Origin: Molanna angustata
Lineage: Eukaryota; Arthropoda; Insecta; Trichoptera; Molannidae
Length of the DNA: 64,000 nucleotides
Reading direction: 5' to 3'
Assembly: GCA_963576475.1 (NCBI GenBank)
Contig: OY754970.1
Span: 25,603,091 to 25,667,090, forward strand
Program-made: the position numbers and the translations under genes
Notes under the pieces: model-generated
The model's database searches: none
The model's input: only the letters and a program-made list of their open reading frames with translations
What the model was told of the DNA's origin: nothing
In this document: piece by piece, positions 56,117 through 64,000 of the stretch
Position numbering within the stretch: the first letter of the stretch is position 1
Layout: each line of letters begins with the position of its first letter

Positions 56117-57420
56117 TGTAGCCGCCAATGTTCATATAGAGAACAAGTCTCGACAAGTGTTGGGAATCAAATGTCACGTGCTCGGTGGATGAGTGCGCTT
56201 ATACGTGATATGCCATCTCTCTCTCTCCATCAGCCACACTCTTCACACGCGTACTAGATTATATGATTATAATTAATTATTGATTTTCTACTTTATCTAT
56301 AAAATATTTATTATTTTGGTAACGGATTATTGTTAAATATTGAATGCAAAAATGAAAATCACGATATGTTTGGTAAAACAATTACGCGCCAGCCGAAACG
56401 AGAGAGTTGAAAATAACATAAAAATTATATTTAGAAAATAATTTCACAGATCAATAGAATACACAAAAATATTCATTTTAGTGAAAACCAGACGTTTATA
56501 GATTGAAATTTGACAGAGATATAAGCATTTCATTATTTTTACCAATTTTTACGAAGTTTGGTTTCGCGATCACCAGTTGGTCGTAGGTATGCACGGGCTA
56601 ACAAAATACCTATTCATGTGGTACGACCGCGCGATGTTTGAATAAAAAATAATGAAATGTTTGGCAATTTTTTAACATATTTATTTTATTTATCTAATCG
56701 ATTCTACTTCAAAAATGATTCATTTACTCGAGGCTCGGACATTGATATGATGAATAATTACGGAGATATAAGACTTTAAAAATATTTGTACATTTTTGCC
56801 TCGACCAATCAGAGCGCGTGTTCTGGCCAGGAAGTTCATTTGAGCATTCAAATAAGCAAAAATCATAATCATTGATAGTGACAAAAATCGTATTTATCTG
56901 AAAATGTGATAAGTTTTAAAATGAAATGGCCTTGTAGGATGTTGGATAATGCCTTACACTATAAATCTAACATTAATTTGAATTCATAAAAGTTATATTT
57001 AATATTTTATATATTTTTAAGTAGTCTAAATTTTTTAGTGTATTGATTATGAATCCATTTACTTTCCTGTATTTTGTATATAAGATTTTTTATAACCATG
57101 TATGTATATGTAGGAGAGACAGCAGAATCAACTTAACAGATTGATATAACCCAGAGAGCTATGCGATTTTTTGACTACCAGTGAGATCAAAATGAATATC
57201 AAAAGAGTAATGAAAAAGGGCGTATTGATCGATAAAAGGGGAGTATCCAGTGATCCCTATAAATACGGAAGGGCATAGTTCACAGGGCAAGTTCGCTCTT
57301 ACTCTCCGTACTGGGAACAACATCAAGATTCTGCTGTCTCTTCGTTTAAATCAAGAAAAATTATAACAAATCGCTGCACTTCGTATAACTCAAAATAAAG
57401 CAGCTCTTCGAGAACTAACA
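56117..57420 (+). repeat. 5' LTR of BEL element (about 1.3 kb)
   Basis: Starts TGTAGCCGCCAATG. I end it at ...AACTAACA (57420) because CTGGTGTTTCC, a plausible primer site starting with TGG, follows. TATAAATA at 57259 and an AATAAAG signal at about 57394 give a normal U3-R-U5 order. The right boundary is inferred, since the 3' copy is cut off. Confidence 0.75.
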
Positions 57421-57421
57421 C

Positions 57422-57434
57422 TGGTGTTTCCTTG
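57422..57434 (+). promoter_or_regulatory. putative primer binding site of BEL element
   Basis: TGGTGTTTCCTTGG right after the inferred LTR end. The tRNA is not identified. Confidence 0.5.
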
Positions 57435-57480
57435 GCTTACTTGGCTACCTACTGCTCGGTGTTTCCATCAGAATCACAAG

Positions 57481-60400
57481 ATGAACAAACATAATGGTCC
57501 TTCGTCGTCGGATATGGAACATCGCAGCACACTGGACCAAGAACCTGCAAGAGCACCCTCCTGTTGCAGCAAAGCAGAGACCCGCGCTTCCTGGAAAGAA
57601 GCGCAGATAGAAGCCTCAACTACAAAGCTTCGCATAACAAGAAGCAGAGCAAGGATAGCAATGGAACAGGCCAAGCTGGCAGCAGAAGAAGAAGTATTGC
57701 GAGCAGAAGAACTTCACGCAGAGAGACTCCAGGAGCTATCAAGAATCTCTTCACCAAGCATTACATCCACGATTGATCGTGTTAAGGAATGGGCAGAGAG
57801 GAGCAGTAGGATCATGGAACAAGGAACTCCTACCGCTTCAGAAATCACACAGTACCAGGACCTGCCAAGGGAGCATCACCTGGACCAACTGCCTACTGGG
57901 CAGTTCTCGCTCCCGAAGACATCTCAACTTCTGGAACAGCCGCCTGAGGGGCGGCACTCGCAGCCAAGGGAGCATCACCTGGACCAACTGCCTGGTGTGC
58001 AGTTCTCGCTCCCGAGGACATCTCAACTCCTGGAACAGCCGCCTGAGGGGCGGCACTCGCAGCCAAGGGAGCATCACCTGGACCAACTGCCTGGTGTGCA
58101 GTTCTCGCTCCCGGGGACATCTCAACTCCTGGAACAGCCGCCTGAGAGGCGGCACTCGCAGCCAAGGGAGCATCACCTGGACCAACTGCCTGGTGTGCAG
58201 TTCTCGCTCCCGAGGACATCTCAACTCCTGGAACAGCCGCCTGAGGGGCGGCACTCGCAGCCAAGGGAGCATCACCTGGACCAACTGCCTGGTGTGCAGT
58301 TCTCGCTCCCGAGGACATCTCAACTCCTGGAACAGCCGCCTGAGGGGCGGCACTCGCAGCCAAGGGAGCATCACCTGGACCAACTGCCTACTGGGCAGTT
58401 CTCGCTCCCGAGGACATCTCAACTCCTGGAACAGCCGCCTGAGGGGCGGCACTCGCAGCCAAGGGAGCATCACCTGGACCAACTGCCTACTGGGCAGTTT
58501 TCGCTCCCGAGGACATCCCACTCTCTGGCACAGCAGCCAACGCAGACACACCAGCCTTCTGTCAAAGCCACGAGAGCATCTCAGCACCAGTCACTTTTGG
58601 AGCGGCAACCGCTGCCTATAGGACAGCAACCTGCTACCGTCGGTCATCAATGGCCTGAGCAGAGCAACGACCAGCAGTGGCAGTCACCGTCATCCTTCAA
58701 CGAGGAGCGACTAGCGGATTGTATAGGTAAGGCATTGTCGTTTCATTCTCCAAGGCCAAAAACTGATTTACCTTTATTTTCCGGCAATCCCATTGAGTGG
58801 ATATCTTTCAAAGCTATTTTCGAACACACAACATCTTATTTGCATATTTCAAATAGCGAAAACTTGTATAGGTTGCAAAAGGCACTTAAAGGAGATGCCA
58901 GAGAAGCAGTGTCATCACTTTTGTTGGCACCCAATAATGTTCCGGGAATAATGTCCACATTAGAAAACATTTTTGGAAACCATGATTACATTATTGAACA
59001 AACGATTAACGACATCAAACGGATGGGAAAACTCGAAGAAAATTCGGGTACGGAAGCATTAATTAGATTTTCTTGTAAGATAAAAAATTTGGTTGGAATG
59101 TTACAATCATTATGCAACATTGGTCATTTATATAACCCGGAGCTATTGTCAAATTTGGTAAATAAGTTACCAAATAATTTGCGAGCACTTTGGCTTACTG
59201 ACAATAATAGACAATTTAGTAATAAGCCTGTTATATGTTATTTGTCTGATTGGTTGGAAACAATTGTAATAAATTCTCGCAATTCGGGTATATCTTTAAC
59301 TACTAATACAAGAAATAATAGTTCAAAAAATGTCCACGATAAAAATAATTTCATTCACAAACGAAATAAAAATTTTGACTCGTATAATAATAATAATAAT
59401 AGTAAATTTGTATTAAATACGGTCGATAAGAAAACAATTTGCCTTATGTGCAAGGACACAAATCACGCGATATGGAATTGTGTCAAGTTTAAGAATTTAC
59501 CTATCACTCAAAGATGGGAATTTATTAAGGGTAATAAAATATGTTTTAAATGTTTGTGTAAAAATCATTCACGGTTTTCATGTCATGCATATAAAAAGTT
59601 TCCAGAATTGAAATATCATAGTTTATTGTATGAAAAAGTTGCTAAGAGCGCCAATATTAATAATAATAATAATATACTACACTCTCCGGTAAACGTGAAT
59701 CACCAACACGAGACAACTACCAGGGCCGGTGTAGAGTCAGGGAACGCCGAATTAGTAACAAATACGTGGGACAACAAAAAAGTATTACTTAAAGTCGTTC
59801 CCGTAACGGTCAGTGGACCATTGGGTAGTTCTGATATATACGCACTTCTGGACGATGGTAGTACTGTAACATTGTTGGAGTCAGAGGTGGCCGAAGCCAT
59901 AGGCGTAACGGGACCTATAACTAACCTTTCACTACAAGGGGTAAATGAAATGACCTCGGACGATCCGGGATCAATGAAAGTACAAGTCCGCGTCAAGGGT
60001 ACCAATCAAGAGAAATCCTATTTAGCAAATGCCCGAACAGTCAGTAAGCTGAAATTGCCTGAACAAAGTGTAATGATAAAAGGAAATGACAAAAACACGG
60101 AACATGTACCTCTCTTAAAAGAAGGCGTGAAACCAAAAATGCTTATTGGACAAAATAACTGGGAGTTGATTATATCACGAAAATTGATATATGGAAAGAA
60201 AAATAATGTTTCCTTTTCACAAACATTATTAGGATGGGTTCCGTTAGGCTATGCGTCAAAGTCAGCGACCAAGGGAGAAATAAGTCTACATTTACAGGAC
60301 TCACAGTTATGCGAAATTATTAAAAAAAGTTTCACACTAGACGATGTGGGAATAACAAGTCCTAAGATTTGTAACGAGGATAAGCGCGCGTACGAAATAC

Positions 60401-63400
60401 TAAAAAACTCTACACGACTCCGGGAGGATTTAACGTGGGAAACGGGACTGCTATGGAAAGAAAATAACAATTATTTTCCAAACAGCTATGAAACAGCCAA
60501 GAATAGATTATTCTCTTTGGAAAAGAAAATGGACAAAGACGAAAAATTCGCCGATGCATACTGTGCCAAAATGGAACACTATTTAAACAAAGGTTACGCG
60601 AAAATATTCTGCTCAAGCGAAGAACTTAGCGATGACCAAAAATGGTTTTTACCGCATTTCGCGGTATACAATCCTAATAAACCAGGAAAATTAAGATTAG
60701 TATTTGACGCGGCGGCAACGTCTAAAGGCACGTCCCTGAACGATAGACTCTTAGTAGGGCCCGATTTGTATAATTCCTTGTTGGGAATCTTGTTCAAATT
60801 TAGAGAAGAAAAGATTGCGTTTACAGCGGATATCCAAGAAATGTTTCTTCAGATAAAGATTTGTGAAAACGATGTACCTTATCAGTTATTCTTGTGGCGG
60901 GGCAAAGACCGTAGCAATCCACCTGCTATTTATGCAATGCAGTCAATGATTTTTGGCGCTAAATCTTCCCCGTGTTCCGCGCAATATGTCAAGAACACGA
61001 ATGCCGAACGATTTGAAACACAATATCCCGAAGCGGTTGACGCAATAAAAAGGAAGTTTTACATGGACGATTATTTGGATAGTACTAGTTCGGTAGAAAA
61101 GGCTAGAAAAATAATAAATCAAGTAAGAGAAATACACCGACAGGGTGGTTTCAATATAACATGTTGGGCTTGTAATGCTCCAGAGGCTCTCAAGGATATT
61201 CCCGTTTCGAAACAAATGCAAGGAATAGTTAATTTTGAACGAAACGAACTACCTATTCAACGCACACTCGGCTTACAATGGGATCCCAATACAGACAGCT
61301 TATCGTTTGATTTAAGCTTTAAAAAAATACCGAGTGCTATAATGTCGGGAGAACAAAGACCGACAAAAAGAGAAATGTTAAAAGTAATCATGACAGTCTT
61401 CGATCCTCAAGGAATACTTTCTCCCTTCACAATCAAGTCAAAAATATTGCTTCAGAATGTTTGGAGATCGGGAGTGGATTGGGATTCTAGATTAAACGAT
61501 AGAAATTTCACTGAATGGTTAAACTGGTTAGAAAATTTGCACTCGATTTATTCAGTGAAGGTTCCTCGATATTATGATATTAATTGCAACGAAATATGCG
61601 ATCGACAATTACATATATTCTGTGACGCGAGTGAACAAGCAATGTGTTGTGTAGCATACGGTCGAGTACAACAACAAAACGGAAATATTTCGACATATTT
61701 TATCGCCAGCAAAACTAGAGTTTCGCCTATTAAGGCAACATCAATACCAAGATTGGAATTACAAGCGGCTCTATTGGGAAGCAGGTTAGCTAAAACAATT
61801 ACAGATGAACACACTGTCACATACAATTCGTCATATTTTTGGACAGATTCAAAGACTGTCATGTGTTGGCTAAGATCAAACTCACGAAATTTTAAACCAT
61901 TTGTAGCACATCGATTGGGCGAAATCGAAGAACTTGTAGGTACTGATTGCTGGCGATGGTTGCCATCGAAAGAAAATATCGCCGACGAAGCCACTCGTGA
62001 GTCAAGTGAAATAAATTTGTCTTCAAATGGTAGATGGCTGTCAGGACCCTCCTTTCTAAAAATGTCATATGAGAATTGGCCAAAAGAAAAAGAAGAAATA
62101 AAAGTCAATATAAATGACGAATTGCTGGAACTTAAACCCGCAGCTATATTTAGTTGCATTGAATTTTGTCTTATAGACTTATATCGATTCTCTAAGTACT
62201 TACGTTTGGTGAGAGCAGTGGCGTACGCATTACATTTCATAAAAAAATGTAGAAAATTAAATAACGGTAGTAGTGCCTCACTGACAGCAACTGACATGAG
62301 TAATGCTGAAGAAATTTTAATAAAAGATTCACAGAAAAGAAGTTTTCACAAAGAAATTGATCTCATTCGAAATAAAAAACCAGTGCAGAAAGAAAGTATT
62401 ATTAAAGAATTGAATGCTTCCTTAGACCACAGAAATATACTACGATTACAAGGACGTATATCAGAAATTGAAGACATTGCTTTAAGTACAATGTTCCCTA
62501 TTATTCTTGACCACAGAGATAGATTATCACATTTAATAACTGCATATTATCACGAAAAATCTGGACATGCGGGGGTCGAGCACGTACTCAATTGTATCAG
62601 GCAAAAATATTGGATCACTAACGGTCGGCAACTAGTAAAAAAGATCAATTTTATGTGTCAACGATGTAAAAACGTAAGAGCCATACCAAAGGCACCAATT
62701 ATGGCTAGCTTACCTAGTGAGAGGTTACAACATCATATTCGGCCATTTTCTTATACAGGAATGGATTTCTTTGGTCATATCAACGTAACAATCGGAAGAC
62801 GTAAAGAAAAAAGATATGGAATATTATTTACATGTTTATCGACACGAGCAATTCACATTGAGATAGCAGAATCCTTGAGCACCGACTCTGCTATTCTAGG
62901 TATTCGCCGATTCATAGCAAGGAGATCCTGTCCCACAGTTATATATAGTGATAATGGCACTAACCTTAGAGGAAGCGACAAAGAATTGAGAAACTCAATA
63001 GCAGCCATTGATACTGAAAAGTTGTCAAATGAAATGTGTATAAGGAAAATTGATTGGAAATTTATAACACCAGGATCACCTCATCACGGCGGTGCGTGGG
63101 AAAGTTTAATAAAATCCGTAAAAAGGACTTTACACGTCATAATGAAAGATCAAGCACCACGTCCGGAAACATTGCATACTTTACTACTGGAAGCAGAAAA
63201 CATAGTAAACAGTAGACCGCTCACTCACGTTTCACTTGATAGCCGAGATTCAGAAAGCCTGACGCCTAATCACTTTTTACTGGGTTATAATTACGACTCT
63301 CCTATTATTGGAGAATTTGACGCCAATGAACTTTGCTTAAAAAAGCAATGGCGAATCGCCCAATACTTTGCTGATCAATTTTGGACCAGATGGGTCAAGG

Positions 63401-63645
63401 AATATTTGCCCACATTAGTGAAAAGACCAAAATGGTTCGATATACTTCCACCTGTGCAAGTAGGTGACATCGCAATTCTGTGCGACAGTTCGTTTCCTCG
63501 TAATACATGGCCAAGAGGAATCATTACGGCGGTGTACCCAGGAAAAGATAATCAAGTGAGAGTAGTAGACATTAAAACAAAATCAGGAACATATCGCAGG
63601 CCAGTGACAAAGATAGCAATATTGGACGTTAAAACGCAACATTGA
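57481..63645 (+). CDS. gag-pol: BEL/Pao Gag-Pol polyprotein
   Basis: 2054 codons from the first ATG (MNKHNGPSSSD); the frame is open further upstream but without ATG. Order by residue: Lys/Glu-rich helical N-terminus 30-100; seven 33-residue repeats 130-360; DUF1759-like Gag region from 429 (DLPLFSGNPIEWISFK); two zinc knuckles at 654 (CLMCKDTNHAIWNC) and 688 (CFKCLCKNHSRFSC); protease at about 788 with ALLDDGSTVTLLE, Asp-Asp-Gly where many families have Asp-Ser/Thr-Gly; RT from 1058 with YMDDY at 1194; RNase H near D1382; integrase with an HHCC region about 1690-1735 and catalytic D1762, D1824 and E1874; and the usual BEL C-terminal domain (W.RW..EYL, VGD.A.L, WPRG.I). No stop or frameshift. 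Encodes particle, protease, RT/RNase H and integrase for cytoplasmic reverse transcription and nuclear insertion. Confidence 0.92.
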   Translation: MNKHNGPSSSDMEHRSTLDQEPARAPSCCSKAETRASWKEAQIEASTTKLRITRSRARIAMEQAKLAAEEEVLRAEELHAERLQELSRISSPSITSTIDRVKEWAERSSRIMEQGTPTASEITQYQDLPREHHLDQLPTGQFSLPKTSQLLEQPPEGRHSQPREHHLDQLPGVQFSLPRTSQLLEQPPEGRHSQPREHHLDQLPGVQFSLPGTSQLLEQPPERRHSQPREHHLDQLPGVQFSLPRTSQLLEQPPEGRHSQPREHHLDQLPGVQFSLPRTSQLLEQPPEGRHSQPREHHLDQLPTGQFSLPRTSQLLEQPPEGRHSQPREHHLDQLPTGQFSLPRTSHSLAQQPTQTHQPSVKATRASQHQSLLERQPLPIGQQPATVGHQWPEQSNDQQWQSPSSFNEERLADCIGKALSFHSPRPKTDLPLFSGNPIEWISFKAIFEHTTSYLHISNSENLYRLQKALKGDAREAVSSLLLAPNNVPGIMSTLENIFGNHDYIIEQTINDIKRMGKLEENSGTEALIRFSCKIKNLVGMLQSLCNIGHLYNPELLSNLVNKLPNNLRALWLTDNNRQFSNKPVICYLSDWLETIVINSRNSGISLTTNTRNNSSKNVHDKNNFIHKRNKNFDSYNNNNNSKFVLNTVDKKTICLMCKDTNHAIWNCVKFKNLPITQRWEFIKGNKICFKCLCKNHSRFSCHAYKKFPELKYHSLLYEKVAKSANINNNNNILHSPVNVNHQHETTTRAGVESGNAELVTNTWDNKKVLLKVVPVTVSGPLGSSDIYALLDDGSTVTLLESEVAEAIGVTGPITNLSLQGVNEMTSDDPGSMKVQVRVKGTNQEKSYLANARTVSKLKLPEQSVMIKGNDKNTEHVPLLKEGVKPKMLIGQNNWELIISRKLIYGKKNNVSFSQTLLGWVPLGYASKSATKGEISLHLQDSQLCEIIKKSFTLDDVGITSPKICNEDKRAYEILKNSTRLREDLTWETGLLWKENNNYFPNSYETAKNRLFSLEKKMDKDEKFADAYCAKMEHYLNKGYAKIFCSSEELSDDQKWFLPHFAVYNPNKPGKLRLVFDAAATSKGTSLNDRLLVGPDLYNSLLGILFKFREEKIAFTADIQEMFLQIKICENDVPYQLFLWRGKDRSNPPAIYAMQSMIFGAKSSPCSAQYVKNTNAERFETQYPEAVDAIKRKFYMDDYLDSTSSVEKARKIINQVREIHRQGGFNITCWACNAPEALKDIPVSKQMQGIVNFERNELPIQRTLGLQWDPNTDSLSFDLSFKKIPSAIMSGEQRPTKREMLKVIMTVFDPQGILSPFTIKSKILLQNVWRSGVDWDSRLNDRNFTEWLNWLENLHSIYSVKVPRYYDINCNEICDRQLHIFCDASEQAMCCVAYGRVQQQNGNISTYFIASKTRVSPIKATSIPRLELQAALLGSRLAKTITDEHTVTYNSSYFWTDSKTVMCWLRSNSRNFKPFVAHRLGEIEELVGTDCWRWLPSKENIADEATRESSEINLSSNGRWLSGPSFLKMSYENWPKEKEEIKVNINDELLELKPAAIFSCIEFCLIDLYRFSKYLRLVRAVAYALHFIKKCRKLNNGSSASLTATDMSNAEEILIKDSQKRSFHKEIDLIRNKKPVQKESIIKELNASLDHRNILRLQGRISEIEDIALSTMFPIILDHRDRLSHLITAYYHEKSGHAGVEHVLNCIRQKYWITNGRQLVKKINFMCQRCKNVRAIPKAPIMASLPSERLQHHIRPFSYTGMDFFGHINVTIGRRKEKRYGILFTCLSTRAIHIEIAESLSTDSAILGIRRFIARRSCPTVIYSDNGTNLRGSDKELRNSIAAIDTEKLSNEMCIRKIDWKFITPGSPHHGGAWESLIKSVKRTLHVIMKDQAPRPETLHTLLLEAENIVNSRPLTHVSLDSRDSESLTPNHFLLGYNYDSPIIGEFDANELCLKKQWRIAQYFADQFWTRWVKEYLPTLVKRPKWFDILPPVQVGDIAILCDSSFPRNTWPRGIITAVYPGKDNQVRVVDIKTKSGTYRRPVTKIAILDVKTQH
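57868..58560 (+). repeat. 99-bp in-frame minisatellite within gag
   Basis: Six full 99-bp units plus a partial seventh, each encoding REHHLDQLP, QFSLPRTSQLLEQPP and EGRHSQP-type words. Units differ mainly at TG/GV after QLP and at K/R/G before TSQ. The period is a multiple of three, so five other frames also stay partly open. Those are artefacts. Confidence 0.9.
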
Positions 63646-63673
63646 CGGCCTTCTTTTAGTGAATTGTATTCAC

Positions 63674-63685
63674 GAGGGGCGGAAA
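63674..63685 (+). promoter_or_regulatory. polypurine tract of BEL element
   Basis: GAGGGGCGGAAA immediately before the 3' LTR; interrupted by one C. Confidence 0.7.
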
Positions 63686-64000
63686 TGTAGCCGCCAATGT
63701 TCATATAGAGAACAAGTCTCGACAAGTGTTGGGAATCAAATGTCACGTGCTCGGTGGATGAGTGCGCTTATACGTGATATGCCATCTCTCTCTCTCCATC
63801 AGCCACACTCTTCACACGCGTACTAGATTATATGATTATAATTAATTATTGATTTTCTACTTTATCTATAAAATATTTATTATTTTGGTAACGGATTATT
63901 GTTAAATATTGAATGCAAAAATGAAAATCACGATATGTTTGGTAAAACAATTACGCGCCAGCCGAAACGAGAGAGTTGAAAATAACATAAAAATTATATT
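63686..64000 (+). repeat. 3' LTR of BEL element (partial)
   Basis: Matches 56117-56431 over the visible 315 bp. Truncated by the window edge. Confidence 0.9.

Larger units (their letters stand above)
56117..64000 (+). mobile_element. BEL/Pao retrotransposon, 3' end beyond the window
   Basis: 5' LTR, one gag-pol frame, a polypurine tract and the first 315 bp of the 3' LTR, which matches the start of the 5' LTR as far as the window goes. The unbroken frame and matching LTRs suggest a young, possibly active copy. Target duplication and LTR identity cannot be fully judged because the right end is missing. Confidence 0.9.

Noticed and set aside
57424..57480. BEL polyprotein start at 57424
   Set aside because: The codon is GTG inside the primer binding site. 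The first ATG is 57481.
57868..58560. CRISPR-like array
   Set aside because: The units are contiguous 99-bp coding repeats without spacers, in a eukaryotic retrotransposon.
57773..58621. Additional frames of 282, 249 and 156 codons overlapping the BEL gag repeats
   Set aside because: The 99-bp unit is a multiple of three, so alternative frames stay open across all units. They lack any domain, and the polyprotein explains the region.

Overview
This window is eukaryotic, AT-rich and gene-poor. It looks like an insect genome, most likely a butterfly or moth. The pointers are many TAGGTACCTAC-type words (about 6953-6972 and 33563-33590), LINE tails containing AATAAGCCCGCC, a Helitron ending in AAAGCTAG, and tRNA-headed SINEs. 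The species assignment is inference. I found no host gene that I can name. Nearly everything recognisable is a transposable element or a tandem repeat.

Layout. 1-5730: mostly unique AT-rich DNA with decayed LINE pieces and a hAT remnant with a perfect 8-bp target duplication (2188-2893). 5733-20855: a (TA)n microsatellite broken into four blocks by three insertions: a 3.06-kb non-autonomous Helitron, a head-to-head inverted pair of 5'-truncated Penelope-like elements (family A), and a larger head-to-head cluster of a second Penelope-like family (family B). Family B has two full-length 923-codon reverse transcriptase/GIY-YIG frames. 20856-29600: AT-rich spacer with LINE 3' pieces, two MITEs with clean target duplications and a SINE. 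29614-36230: a possible terminal host exon, SINEs, a Helentron-like element, simple repeats and a second Helitron copy carrying a nested LINE. 36230-45180: spacer with LINE and SINE pieces, a (CAAGAC)n element and Helentron-like copies. 45184-53368: a complete Ty3/Gypsy element of probable CsRn1 type, with LTRs that read as identical. 53373-56116: more Helentron, SINE and CAAGAC copies. 56117-64000: a BEL/Pao element with a 1.3-kb 5' LTR and one intact 2054-codon gag-pol frame. Its 3' LTR runs off the window.

How the parts work together. Each autonomous element carries its own machinery. The Penelope-like elements encode RT plus a GIY-YIG nuclease and carry a structured, hammerhead-like RNA at the unit junction. 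The Gypsy element has gag and pol in overlapping frames. The BEL element has one polyprotein. SINEs, MITEs and the Helitron/Helentron derivatives encode nothing and would depend on enzymes made elsewhere. The youngest insertions appear to be the Gypsy, BEL and Penelope-like copies, because their frames are open and their duplicated parts are nearly identical.

The observation most worth following up is the Penelope-like region. All four outward 3' ends of the two clusters stop at AAC and pass directly into (AT)n, although they end at different places in the element. The two families also share base-paired stems with compensatory changes.
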